DNA of 64,000 bases from Euborellia annulipes (lineage: Eukaryota > Arthropoda > Insecta > Dermaptera > Anisolabididae): contig JAKCPI010001912.1 in the NCBI GenBank assembly GCA_023213315.1, positions 62,001 through 126,000 of the forward strand, given 5' to 3'. Positions 14,001-24,150 of the stretch are shown here, piece after piece (positions within the stretch are counted from its first letter, which is position 1; the number at the start of each line of letters is the position of its first letter). The position numbers and the translations under genes are program-made. Under the pieces are notes generated by a model, which saw nothing but the letters and a program-made list of their open reading frames with translations, had not been told where the DNA came from and did no database searches.

Positions 14001-17000
14001 ATCAAATCGTGGTTGCTGAAGAATTGAATTTTCAAGCAGAGGATGCAGCTAATAATGGAAGCTTCTATTTTTTTTTTTTAACTCATTAATCCCAAACGTT
14101 TCGCATCAATCTTCAGCTCTTTAAGAAAGAAATATTTAAATATTAATTAAAGCTTTTGTGGTTTGTATTATTATTATTATGGAAGTTTTTAATTATAGAC
14201 CACATTTTGTATTAATTATTAATTATTTATTAAAAATATAAATAATTAATACACATGTTAATACAAAATCTTAAAATGATTTATATAATACATGTATAAA
14301 TACTCTAGCTTAAACAGAAGATGACTTTTTTAAAACATTGCTGAATAAAGAGTCTTTTAAAAACAGAAGCTGTTAATGGTTGCATCGTCTTCTTGAAAAT
14401 TCATATTTAATAAAGATATTGTCATTGTCACGAGGTCAAGGCAATTTTCTACAATATGGAAATAACTTGAAATTTTTTTTTAAAAACATCTGCTTAGTGT
14501 GAGAAAAACCTCCTGACTGAATATAGAAAAGTGTTCGGTATACATGTTTAGAAAGAAAAAGGCAAGTCTAGCAGCTAGGCTATATAGAAAATTTCTTGGT
14601 GGGGAGAGATGATGTAGAATCATTTTTTTTTTAGTGAGTATGTATCTTGTCAAGTCACTAAGGCTTTCAAAGTTTTAATTTCATTCAAAGAAACCTTCAA
14701 TATAAGTATGATTGAAAGGGTACTAAGGAAGTTTCTCAATTATGTATTTTACTGAAAGTTCAGTCTGCCTGCTACCTAAATAAGTTTCAGTTTGAGTTCA
14801 AAAGTTTATCTGAATAGACGAGGGAGGGATTTTGTTTTATAAATTATTTTGAACCGATTATTAGGTTACCGGTCAGAATGGACTTTATACGAGTGCCTCA
14901 GGACCGGATTCCGAGTTTGTGGAAACAAGACCGGGAGAACTCTCCCTTATTTAAAAAGATCTCTGATTATTTGGTCTATAGGCCTATCTTTTGTAATATA
15001 TTATGTATAATTATGAGCCAAATATTTTGTCTTTTTCAGAAATAAAAAGACGAAATATGTAGCTTTAGAATTCTTCATTTTCATCACTATAATCAAATGC
15101 GATTAATTTTTTTTCAATTTATATATTATGTATATATATAAATATTTAATGGTATTTTTTTCCCCAATTTAGTTGGATTGCATTATATACTCTCCCTATA
15201 ATTGAGAAATCCTGTTGGCAGTTTCATATTAAATATAAATAAGTAAATAGCTTTACAAGTTTCGTCGCTTAATTTTGGGAAAAAAATCAAAAGGCAAATT
15301 TTTTCCAAATGGAATGAAATCTTAATTTTTTAAAAGCACTTTGAAAAAGAGCTTTGTGCCTTTGAAATATTAGAATTAATAAATTCAAGTGGAAAAAATT
15401 AATCTTTTGGTTTTTTCGCTACAAGCTGCCCGAAAATTTAAAATTTTTATATTAATCCCAGCTTATTTCTGACTTGACACATCGTCCTTAATATTTCTAT
15501 ATTTGTATTTCATCGAAATCAAACCGAAATCGAAATAAACCCAGAAACCTAATTCAAAAAAATTATTAGAAAGGAAATGCTTGTAAAGGGGATGTTAGTA
15601 GAGTTGAGAAAATCTCAATAATTATGTGGAATCTAAAAGAATCGGTAATTTAGTTGCCAATTTTATTGAGGTATGGCCTATAATAAGTAAAATGTTGTAA
15701 TAAAATAAAGTTTTGTACTGTTTGATTTTAATTAATAAATTTGTACAAGAAAAATCTCGATTAAATTAAACAAATAGAAAACTTTTTAAATAAACTCGAA
15801 GAAATATAAAAATTATATATCTCTTTGAATGTTTTGTTATTATAAAATACAGGTACCAGGTATATAATGTTTTACTTTAATTTCGTTTAAATGCAAAAAT
15901 AAATTATTTTGATTTTTTAGTGAATGAATAAGATTTCAAAAAAGAAAAAGAAAAATATTAAAAGACCTGCAAATATTCTTTCCCTGGTAGAGAATGACAG
16001 GCAGTGGGAATCTCGAGCGGCATCGAGCCAATTTGGCTTTTTGGAAGAGATCACGAATTCTTTTAGATTCTTGAATATCTTCAGGATTAACTTCGTTGCT
16101 TGATTGGCCATCATCATTTTTTAAAGGATTTGAATTACTATTTGAGTTTGTATTTTCATAATTTAAAATTAAAATTTGGCTTGGATAATGAGCACTTAAT
16201 TCTCCTCCGGAATTGTTTATCACCTTAAAAATAATAAGTAAATTAATTATTCAAACGCAATAAAAGAATCATCAATCAGTATAATATAATAATAAAGATG
16301 AATAAAAAAGATTACAGACACAAAAACAAAAATATCTCTTTGGTAAATGTGAATAAAAAATAAAGTCAAACTTAAATTGGCTGTAAATACAAATCATGTG
16401 CGATGGCCCAAGTTGAGATCTATTCTACTCAAGACCTTTTTTGCATTATATATATATGTTGTGAAATCAAAAATGGGAAAAGAGAGAGAGAGAGATACAA
16501 AATTTGAAATTTGAAAACCAAAATGTTAATTTTAAATACATTCGAAAAGCAAAATTTGATATATGGCTAGATCAATCAAGAAACACATGCAAATCTAGCA
16601 TGTGTATGACTGTTCCCACAGGAATGGGGGATCACCGTCTGGAAAAATCTTATAAAATGCCATCCCCCCCACTCCCTCTGGAGAATTCCTCTCTCGAACT
16701 CATTTGTGTCGGACGAACATTTTTAAACATTTTTACAATAAACTTATATTTTCAATCTTCAAATTTATCGTTTAAAAATCCCGACGACTCCTTAGGGAAG
16801 GCCACCCGCAACATATATATCCCGGAATTTTGTTGGCACTCCCCTCTCAAAAATAAATTGATGCGATGGACAAAAAAGAGCTGATTTTCTCTCCCAGCCT
16901 TTATAATTATATAATAGGTTTTGATTCTATTGTTATAACTTATAACTAACAATAATGGAGTTATATTAAATTAAAATTAAAAGGATTATTTTTAGATAAT

Positions 17001-17395
17001 GTTAAAATTAAATTTACTCACAGTGTAATTATAGTCAAGAGATAGTAGTTTTTTGCAAGTTTCTAATACATCTTGAGCCTAAAAATAAAGAAAAATGAGT
17101 TAATAAAAATATTAGTATACAATTTATTTAAAAAAGATAAAAAAAAGGATAATTCAAAATAATTTATTGTATTTAACAATAAGTTTGACTAAATGATTAT
17201 TGAAAAATTGAAGAAGTATTTGAGTATTAAAAGATTGAAATTTTTGACATTTCGTCCAAAGCTTTTACCATGTGCTTGGAAAAAAATAAAATTTACCTCT
17301 GAACATTCCTCTCTAGCTCTATAAGCATTTTTTGAGAAATAATTTAAGAGCTCGTTGATTTTCTCAGGGGCAATTTCTTCCATATTTTCGGCCAT
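5052..17395 (-). CDS. MTMR14: Myotubularin-related protein 14 (phosphoinositide 3-phosphatase, 'Jumpy' type), 11 exons
   Basis: Exons on the minus strand, each bounded by GT-AG and in matching phase: 17395-17297, 17078-17022, 16223-15967, 13878-13567, 11754-11532, 10395-10336, 10070-9814, 9673-9470, 8294-8067, 7581-7507, 5214-5052. They add up to 644 residues; the human protein is about 650. The catalytic loop HCISGWDRTPL gives the Cys-X5-Arg signature at about Cys346 and Arg352, so the phosphatase looks active. Other family landmarks are KVKFGM before VTSSEKVDK, the run PYPGCEFF, WADGLIH, a Ser-rich variable region (exons 8-9), and the conserved tail around AYCSTVG in the last exon. The family removes the 3-phosphate from PI3P and PI(3,5)P2 and restrains autophagy; that role is known for the family, not shown here. 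Start: first ATG, just before a conserved acidic stretch. A poly(A) signal candidate (AATAAA on the minus strand) is at 4848-4843. The introns are full of transposon remnants. Confidence 0.96.
5215..7506. other. MTMR14 intron 10 with repeat fragments
   Basis: Holds a poly(C)-containing transposon relic near 5920-6150 (with TTTGGTTCCGC as at 1-300), two nearby copies of GATGGCGCTGA (6283, 6326), and at 6470-6570 an inverted copy of the repeat at 14145-14240 (shared block TGTGGTCTATAATTAAAAAC). No exon that keeps phase was found. Confidence 0.5.
7643..7900 (+). mobile_element. Family V element, 5' part only
   Basis: Begins TTAAGGGGGTTCAGGAGG, the terminal repeat of family V (see 11904-12740), and follows that copy base by base through GATAAGAGGGCGTTATG and ACGAAAATTTGCCAA to the ATATAAATATAG block, then stops. 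A fragment of family H follows directly. Confidence 0.6.
7901..8049 (+). mobile_element. Family H fragment (tail end), next to an MTMR14 splice donor
   Basis: CATCGAATTTTTGACATGAT at about 7916-7935 and the terminal palindrome ATATATTTCATATATAG plus GAGAAAGTA (8021-8049) are the tail of family H. About 60 bases inside differ from other copies. The end lies 17 bases from the donor of MTMR14 exon 9 (8066). Confidence 0.7.
8840..9235. repeat. Unclassified insertion with poly(T) edge in MTMR14 intron 8
   Basis: Starts after a T run (8847-8870) and has a higher GC content than the intron around it (GGTCCGAAGACCTATAATGA, GTTCCAATCACGGGAGG). It looks like an inserted retroposon fragment, but I could not assign a family. 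Confidence 0.35.
10678..10828 (+). mobile_element. Short family V MITE flanked by TTAA
   Basis: Starts TTAAGGGGCTTC and ends with its inverted copy GAAGCCCCTTAA. Internal blocks (TTTTTGCCGAT, CACGAATTT, TTCAGTAGTTTC, GATTCAATGTGCCC) match the longer copy at 11904-12740. It is a deletion derivative in MTMR14 intron 5. Confidence 0.65.
11180..11350. repeat. Palindromic MITE in MTMR14 intron 5
   Basis: Left arm 11180-11233 and right arm 11295-11350 are inverted copies sharing ATTGGTTTACA, GTTTTCG and GATTACA blocks. Confidence 0.7.
11904..12740 (+). mobile_element. Family V element (TTAA-flanked) with a hAT inserted
   Basis: Starts TTAAAGCGCTTCAGGAGG (11904) and ends CCTCCTGAATGCCCTTAA (12740), imperfect inverted repeats with TTAA at both edges, as in piggyBac-type elements. 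There is no transposase frame, so it is non-autonomous. A hAT MITE splits it at 12114-12353. It lies in MTMR14 intron 4. Confidence 0.6.
12114..12353. mobile_element. hAT-type MITE with 8-bp target duplication TTTATAAC
   Basis: TTTATAAC occurs at 12106-12113 and 12354-12361, and the family V sequence continues across it when the insert is left out (compare 7840-7870). The element starts CATGGGCGTAGCCAG and is rich in C/G runs; the far end has decayed. Confidence 0.7.
12776..13031. mobile_element. MITE with ~35-bp inverted repeats, family K
   Basis: GGACCCTGTTATGCAATGG at 12777-12795 is inverted at 13006-13024, with the match continuing through TGTGTCAAAGACCA. The left arm and following ~120 bp recur inside repeat W at 20445-20582 and 27477-27606. 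Confidence 0.7.
13032..13260 (-). mobile_element. Diverged family H fragment
   Basis: AAAATCGGCCAAAAAGTACT, then a stretch with GATGTACTTTT and TTCGATTTTCTCAAA, follow the internal order of family H copies (for example 19430-19495), but with more differences. Confidence 0.55.
14092..14260 (-). ncRNA. Hammerhead-like motif with attached repeat
   Basis: On the minus strand CTGAAGA (14116-14110) is followed by a very short hairpin, then GAAACGTT (14102-14095). The repeat that follows on the plus strand (14145-14240) has an inverted copy at 6470-6570. The stem is too short to be sure the ribozyme works. Confidence 0.35.
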
Positions 17396-17760
17396 TTGAG
17401 TAAATTCAAGTAATGTTTAAGTACCGCGAACATGTAGGAATTCTTCTTAAATTGTTTGAGTTGAAAAAATGAATTTATGAGCTTCTTTAAGCAAGGGCAA
17501 CTTCTAGGTTTGGAGATAGGAAACTGTGAGTTGTTTAATTGCTATCATTAGTTCCTAAAATGGCCGTTACTTTTGTTTACATTTGAAATTAAAAGAAAAA
17601 AATATTTTAATTTTTTTTTTTTTTAAATTAAATTTGATACAGTTCCTTATTTTAGAAAATTTGAGTAATTCCAAGAAATGTTTAAGTACCGCGAACACAT
17701 GGGATTCCTTCTTAAATAGTTTGAGTTGAAAATATGATTTATGGCCTGCTTAAGTGCTCA
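17396..17760. repeat. Upstream region of MTMR14 with a ~95-bp direct duplication
   Basis: 17400-17495 and 17662-17755 share AATGTTTAAGTACCGCGAAC, then TTCTTAAAT.GTTTGAGTTGA and GCTT.TTAAG at equal spacing. The copies flank a 165-bp stretch with a T run. This is where the promoter of MTMR14 should lie. Confidence 0.65.
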
Positions 17761-18040
17761 ATTGATTGTTGGATGATTTTTGAATTAAAAAGTATAAGAA
17801 TCAATCATTATCTATATAAAAATCTTGGTTTATAGAAACTTTTTTCTTTATTTTGTCCAATATATTCACCACTTAATTTATCTCCACGGATTACAGAATC
17901 ATCCCACAAATAGCAAAAAGTATTTTTTTTTTCCTAGAAAAAATTATTTTAACATGTTTGGGTCTATCGAGGCAATAGTTGAAAAACTATCTTAATATTA
18001 GCTAATATTAGGATAGTTTAAACAATATATTAAAAAAAAA

Positions 18041-18873
18041 TCTGGTGTGACTGGCGCACAGCACACAACTTTCTCTTACCCTTCGGTAAGAGAAAGTTGT
18101 GCACCGTGCTGGTCACACCAGATTTTTTGTGTCGAGATATATTTAGTTTCCCATAGCACCTTAGTTTCAAACTTGCATTTTAAATGTTGACTGCTTGAAA
18201 TAAACTATGGTTATTTTTCAAAATTTTAATCTCATATTTGGACATTTTATACACAATATAGAATCGTAAATAAATACAAAATTTCATAAGAATTGGAAAA
18301 AAAATTTTTAAATGCGTAAAAAGTTCCAAAGGGGGACCCCCTTTTGAATCGAAATTAACATACAAATCCCTATAGGAAATTAACATTAGGCCTATGAGAG
18401 AAGGCGGAGAGACAGGCGATAATGTTTGCAAGTGAGAGAGAGAGTGAGATATGTTTTCTCCGAAACAATCAAAGACAGAAAAAAATAAAAAAAAATGGGA
18501 ATTTAAATAATAATTGATTTTTAATCTAATAAAAAGAAAAAGATTTAAATTCCGTTACCATGGCAACCATTTCTATCTTTCCTATGAAGCACAAGAGTAA
18601 AGTGGTCTTCAGAAGATTTCAACGGCAAAATGAGAATATACATTTTAAAGAGCATCTAAAAAATCGTTGATTTATGAATTTAAAAAAAAATCCTTGGAGG
18701 GAATTTTGAGAAAATCGAAAAAAACTGAAAAAGTACATCAGTAAAGTACTAGTACTTTTTGGCCGATTTTGTTCAAAAGCTTATTTTGAGATTCTTCAAA
18801 GGTACCTAAGTTAAATATAAAATTTCAATCCGGTAGCTCAATTCCTTCATGCTAAAAAAATGGGTCCACACAC

Positions 18874-18926
<53 letters not shown>

Positions 18927-19061
18927 CAATTTGCGGGACCCACTTTTTTGGACTCAGGGGACCTCAAAACATGTATATCCATCAAAATCTCGACATCGAA
19001 TTTTTGACATGATCGCAATACTTTCTCTCCTATATATTTCATATATAGGGTACGAGAAAGT
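18041..19061 (+). mobile_element. Family H element, full copy 1 (left arm of a large palindrome)
   Basis: Begins with the 82-bp hairpin 18041-18122 (stem starts TCTGGTGTGAC, loop near CTTCGG). Then come TTTAGTTTCCCATAGCACC, the block GGGACCCCCTTTTGAATCG, an A-rich middle, GGCCGATTTTG, a (CA)n run (18868-18923) and the terminal palindrome ATATATTTCATATATAG with GAGAAAGTA. No transposase is present. It is the inverse of 19154-20153. Confidence 0.8.
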
Positions 19062-19078
19062 AAAAAGCGGGCAGCCTG

Positions 19079-20346
19079 CAGTGGCAGATCCAGAGGTGTT
19101 TCTCGGGGGGGGGGGGGGTAATCTGGAGTGACTGGTCGCACAGCACACATTTTACTTTCTCTTACCTATGTATATATGTAATATATATATAGAGAGAAAG
19201 TATTGGTTTCATGTCAAAAATTCGATGTCGAGATTTTGATGGATCTTCACGTTTTGAGGTCCCCTGAATCCAAAAAAGTGGTTTTCGCGACATGGTCTGT
19301 CTGTCTGTCTGTCTGTCTGTCTGTGTGTGTGTGTTCAATTTTAAGCATGAAGGAATTGAGCTATGAGGCTGAAATTTTATATTTAAGTTAAACACCCCCC
19401 GGGACCGACAAAATAAGCTTTTAATCAAAATCGGCCAAAAAGTACTAGTACTTTACTGATGTACTTTTTCAGTTTTTTTCGATTTTCTCAAAATTCGCTC
19501 TAACGATTTTGATTAAAATTCAAAAATCAATTATTTTTTAGATGCTCTTTCAAATGTATATTCTCGTTTTGCCCTCAAAATTGTTTGAAGCACACTTTAC
19601 TCTTGTGCTTCATAGGAAAGATAGGAGAAATAAATGGTTGCCATGGTAACCGAATTTAAATCTTTTTCTTTTTATTAGATTAAAAATCAATTATTATTTA
19701 AACGCCCATTTTTTTTTTCGGAGAAAACATATCTCTCTCTCTCACAAAACTATCTTCTCTCTTTCTACGCGTTTTAAATTTTTCTACCTTATCTTCGCAT
19801 TTGGCCAATGTTAATTTCCTATAGGGATTTGTATGTTAATTTCGATTCAAAAGGGGGGTCCCCTTTGGAACTTTTTACGCATTTAAAATTTTTTTTTCCA
19901 ATTCTTATGAAATTTTGTATTTATTTACGAATCTATATTGTGTATAAAATGTCCAAATATGAGATTAAAATTTTGAAAAATAACCATAGTTTATTTCAAG
20001 CAATCAACATTTAAAATGCAAGTTTGAAACTAAGGTGCTATGGGAAACTAAATATATCTCGACACAAAAAATCTGGTGTGACCAGCACAGTGCACAACTT
20101 TCTCTTACCGAAGGGTAAGAGAAAGTTGTGTGCTGTGCGCCAGTCACACCAGATTTTTTTTCTTAATTTCGGTAATTTAAAGGCGCATTCTGTACTTGCT
20201 TGCCAGAATATAAATATAAATCAAATTTTTAAGTATTAATTTTTAAAATTTTACATTAAAAATACATTTTTTTCGACAAAAAGTATTTTTTGCAAATCTC
20301 AGGGGGGGGTAATTACCCCCTTTACCCCCCCCTGTATCCGCCCTTG
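19079..20346 (+). mobile_element. hAT MITE family M, split by a family H element
   Basis: 19079-19153 and 20154-20346 together match the unbroken copy at 55857-56122: CAGTGGCAGATCCAGAGG, the G run, TGGTCGCACAGCACACATTT, then CTTAATTTCGGTAATTTAAA through to TGTATCCGCCCTTG. The middle is an H element in minus orientation. This gives the H insertion point: a T run. Confidence 0.75.
19154..20153 (-). mobile_element. Family H element, full copy 2 (right arm of a large palindrome)
   Basis: Minus-strand copy of the same family. It starts on the plus strand with ACTTTCTCTTACC and ends in the hairpin at 20072-20153. It has a CTGT/GT run (19299-19333) where copy 1 has (CA)n. Together with 18041-19061 it forms an inverted repeat with ~1 kb arms. 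Confidence 0.8.
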
Positions 20347-20349
20347 GCA

Positions 20350-21430
20350 GTTGTTAACTCCATAAAAAACAACATGTTAGGAACATAAATCATTATTGCA
20401 AAATGTAAAATCCTGCATTGAAATATTGTAAAAATAATTTTATGCTTTTACATTAAATATAAATTTTTTTAGGACATATTTCATAAAAAATACTATTAAT
20501 TAAAGCATTTGAAACAATATTCCGTGCTTAACTCAATTTTGAATTTTTTTGGTCTTTGACACACCATTGCATAACAGGGTTCATATATGCTTCTATTACG
20601 TCACACTCAACTGAAAGTAAAAGATAGTTGCGTGATTGGTCACAAGATGGCACCCTGACTATTTTTATTCGCTTTGTTTATTTATATTTGAATATAAAAA
20701 TTTTTTTAAAAGATTTATAAATGTTTGAAAAAAACAAAAGGATAGAGTATAAATTAATTTAAAAAATACTTATTTCATTTTTTACTATCTACAATAGTAA
20801 ATTATTTATTTCAATCCAAATAAAGTATAACTTAAGAGAATGAAATGATGACTCTATCAGTATATACTAAAATCTGTGGTTCAAACATATCAATAAAATT
20901 ACACACTTTAAATATTGTTATTGTATGTTTCATTCTTATTCTTATTAAAGTTTCAATATAAAATATTTTTAAAATATTTATAAATGTTTGTAAAAACGAA
21001 TTAGTACGAATCAAGGTACATCAACTACTAAGGAAATTAACGTATATAATTATTTTTTTTTATTGATTCATTAACAAAAACTGAAAAAATTAGATAAAAA
21101 AAAAATAATGAAAACTTTTCTTTGAGAGGGCCCAGGGCCCTGAGTGCTCCGATAAAAACGGAAAAAAATAATGAAAATTTCTCTTAAAGAGAGCCCGGGG
21201 CCCTCAGGGTTCAGGGATATACGGTATTTTAAAAATATTTTTTGTATGGTTTAATAATTGGGCCCGAAATAAAATTTGCGGGGGGGGCCCAGCTAAAAAA
21301 CGTTACACTAGTTCCTATATATAAATTAACTAAAAATAATTATTTTATTTATTTATTATAGTTTAGACGGGTTTTCTACCCTTTTACAAAGATTATGTTA
21401 CAATACCTGTTGCCGTCTTTATAATAATAA
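20350..21430 (-). repeat. Repeat W, copy A
   Basis: On the minus strand runs from TAAAGACGGCAACAGGTATT (about 21421) through a GGGCCCTGAGG tandem part (21125-21210) to the family K block near 20580-20445. The same order is found in 25705-27700 and 49470-52970 on the plus strand. No conserved frame is seen. Confidence 0.7.
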
Positions 21431-22650
21431 TAATAATAATAATATTTATTTTATTTCACAATGTACAATATATAATTTTTGACTTTACAAAACAAACACA
21501 AATACACAGTAAAATAAAATAGTTCACCAGTAAGCATAGTCCTATGGACCGTTTGCTTTTCACAGAATTTTTAGGCTGTTTCATTTCAACAGAAAAAGTT
21601 TCAATAATTAAATTCCTCAACAAGAGTCCACCTGTATTTCGAGGCCTCCGCTGAGTATCCAGCTAATCCCCTCCAGTTCCCACCGTTCATAATTTTAAAG
21701 AATTCCTCCCTATCAATAGACTCTGCACCCAACCAGCGTTTCCTTATGAATCCCAATATAGGGCAATTGGCCACAAAATGGAAGACATCCTCATTTTCGT
21801 TCTTGTTGCAGAGGCTGCATCTCCAGTCTTTCTCATCCAACCAGGGTTTATAGTTCAGGTGGATACCTTCTCGAACTTTCATTATCCATGACTTCTCCCT
21901 GGTGGCCAGTGGCGTGTTTAAGTATGATGCATCTCCAAGGGATAGGTGTAGCCGTTTGTATATTGGGTGGTGTTGTCCGCTCAAGGCATCCCGCGTAGCT
22001 TTTTCCTTTTCATAGATCTTTAACTTTTCTTTTATTTTTTCAAATTCTTCAGGCCACGCTCCACATCCCTCCACACCCCTGGAGATATCCACTCTCAGTT
22101 CGTCTGCGGTTTGCAATAAAGCTCCATACCAAAATGATTTTCCTTTAATAGATGCCAATGCCAGAATCTTTGGTAAACGAGTTTCCGGGAGTCGCATTAT
22201 CCTCAAAATATAGTCCAGGTGTAAGCTTAGAGTGTAACAGAACATAGATGTCAATCCCACCTCCAGAGTGATAGCGTAGTTGGGTGTATTAATGGGAAGC
22301 GCAAAGACTTTTTTAATAAATGCCCTTAACAATCGTTCCACTTCTTCGCTTCTCTGAAAGCCCCAAACCTGTCCGCCATAGCACATTATGGAAGCCACCA
22401 CCGCCCAAAAGATGGTAAATTTACTGTTCATCGGTACTTGACTACTTGACATTAAAGCATTGAGCCCGATATGAAGTGCCGCCTTTGCATTACTAATTTT
22501 TCCTTAAGATGTTGTGAGAAGTTAACATTTGTAGTAAGAAGGACGCCCAGATATTTATATGTTTTTACTATTTCTATTTCAGTGTCATTGTACATCCATT
22601 TTTCTTGGTTCTTCAATTTTCCTCCTTTTCTAAAAACCATTATTTTAGAT
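21430..22650 (-). mobile_element. Non-LTR retrotransposon fragment, copy 1 (RT C-terminal part and Zn knuckle)
   Basis: Minus-strand frames 22640-22452 and 22452-21601 are in two phases, so the coding sequence is broken by one indel in an A run near 22500. The first part has the KYLGVLL block seen after the RT core of LINEs; the second ends with the CSLC-(N)-H-C knuckle typical of the zf-RVT domain (about residues 212-240). The 3' end has AATAAA and a (TAA)n tail (21422-21445). Family not assigned. It is almost identical to 24798-25712. Confidence 0.8.
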
Positions 22651-22669
22651 TACTATATACTATTATATA

Positions 22670-22925
22670 CGGTATTTTAAAAATATTTTTTGTATGGTCT
22701 AATAATTGGGCCCAAAATAAAATTTGCGGGGGGCCCAGCTAAAAAACGTTACACTAGTGCCTATATATAAATTAACTAAAAATAATTATTTTATTTATTT
22801 ATTATAGTTTAGACGAGTTTTCTACCCTTTTACAAAGATTATGTTACAATATCTGTTGCCGTCTTTATATAGATAAATGAATTTAGATTTAGATAATAAC
22901 GCAGAATATTGTTGACCTTATTTAA
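22670..22925 (-). repeat. Second copy of the left part of repeat W
   Basis: 22670-22870 repeats 21215-21421 almost base for base (GGGCCCAAAATAAAATTTGC, CTACCCTTTTACAAAG) in the same direction, so the retrotransposon fragment is flanked by ~205-bp direct repeats. It extends to 22920 with a block shared with 49420-49470. Confidence 0.7.
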
Positions 22926-23160
22926 TACAAGTTGAGAAAGGCGCGGCTTCGCCGCGCCCATCTCAACTTGGCCCTGGCGGGCGGCGTCTCGGGGCGTGAT
23001 CAGTAGTTTTCCCCTTAATTTTAAAGCCCATATGATTTTTGCCTAAATGAAAATACACTGAATCAAGTTTAAAATTTGTGTATTCGCCCTGCCGGGCCTG
23101 TGGGACACAGATCATACATATATCAAGATTGGACAGCTCCATGTTAAAAGTTTTCCACAA
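22926..23160. repeat. GC-rich hairpin and inverted-repeat element
   Basis: CAAGTTGAGAAAGGCGCGGC at 22929-22948 folds onto GCCGCGCCCATCTCAACTTG at 22952-22971. Next to it GGCCCTGGCGGGCG (22972-22985) is roughly inverted at 23087-23100. The GC content stands out against the surrounding DNA. Family unknown. Confidence 0.5.
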
Positions 23161-23279
23161 GTTTTAACGCCCTCTTACAGAAGTTTCTGCGAACTAACTT
23201 CTAACTTTGCGCGCAAAAATTAAACAGATATTTTGTGTCAAATTAACGCTCTCTATGGCCGCAGTTCCAACTAAACAGT

Positions 23280-23528
23280 AAGCGGTGGAAAAAAAAAACT
23301 CACCCACATGGGTTTTGAACTCAAGCTCTTTCGAAATCGTTGTTTGCAAATTCTTCGATTTTACTCTCGCGTACACTGGTTTTGTTATTTTCACATACCT
23401 TTTTAAGCTACTTAATTTGCAACTGTTAGGCCTACTTTTAATTTTTTTTAAACGAAATCAAATTAAGGACAAGTAGTGCCTCTAAATTTGTATCTCAAAT
23501 AACTTAGATATTTTAAAGAATTTTCCGA

Positions 23529-23564
<36 letters not shown>

Positions 23565-24150
23565 GAATGAAATTCATAAATTTTTTTTATGAATTATTTA
23601 TTTATTTAATTATTTTAATTTTTTTTTATTCGATTAAGTTTAAGGTCTTTTACGGCATAAGAGGCCATTTAGACCCCGTCTCTATATGATGCTAGATGTG
23701 AACCCTTGACCTTTGGTATCAGCAGTTAATACTCTACCTCTGAACCAATAATAATTTATTATGAATTGTAAAAAATTTATCTTTTGTAGGGAATCAAAAT
23801 AAATAACCCCATTTCTTTTCAGATAAGATTTTTGTAGGGCTTCTCTTGACAATGGATCGATTCTTTTCTGTGTTAAGAATATGGTCATATATATTATTGG
23901 TATTAAGAATAACACCAAGAAATATTATTTTAAAAAATATTTATGAAAAATCTTATATATTGAAAAAGACCGTAACACAGATCATACAATCCTCAAATTA
24001 ACTTTTGAAAATGACAATCAAAACTCCCTGGCCTGGGACATCTATGGAGTAAATTTTGAACTATTTCAGACAGCCCAGCGGTGCTCTCTGGTTATACCTT
24101 TGTGTAACTAAATAAAAACTTGCGGAAATTCTTCCCGTAGAGCTGTCCAC
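23280..24150. repeat. Dispersed repeat, copy 2 (with a SINE inside)
   Basis: Collinear with 3060-3740 (shared blocks listed there), and interrupted by a poly(T)/SINE unit at 23531-23757. Confidence 0.6.
23531..23757 (-). mobile_element. tRNA-derived SINE with poly(A) tail
   Basis: Reading the minus strand from 23757: an A-box-like TTCAGAGGTAGAGTATTAAC, a B-box AGGGTTCACATCTAG (23708-23694), then the tail TCTAAATGGCCTCTTATGCC shared with other SINEs here, and a poly(A) tail (T run 23531-23562 on plus). Confidence 0.7.

Noticed and set aside
16504..16884. Plus-strand frame of 126 residues
   Set aside because: It lies in MTMR14 intron 2, has no recognisable domain, and its composition is that of the intron.
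18041..18122. The perfect hairpin as a microRNA precursor
   Set aside because: It is the fixed end of every family H copy, so it is better explained as a transposon terminus; small RNA data would be needed to claim more.
18868..18923. CRISPR-like or functional tandem array
   Set aside because: Simple (CA)n microsatellite inside a transposon; no spacer structure anywhere in the window.
18806..19150. A 114-residue open frame with a run of Cys-Val repeats
   Set aside because: It is a translation of the (CA)n run and tail of a family H element; the same peptide appears in several copies only because the DNA repeats.
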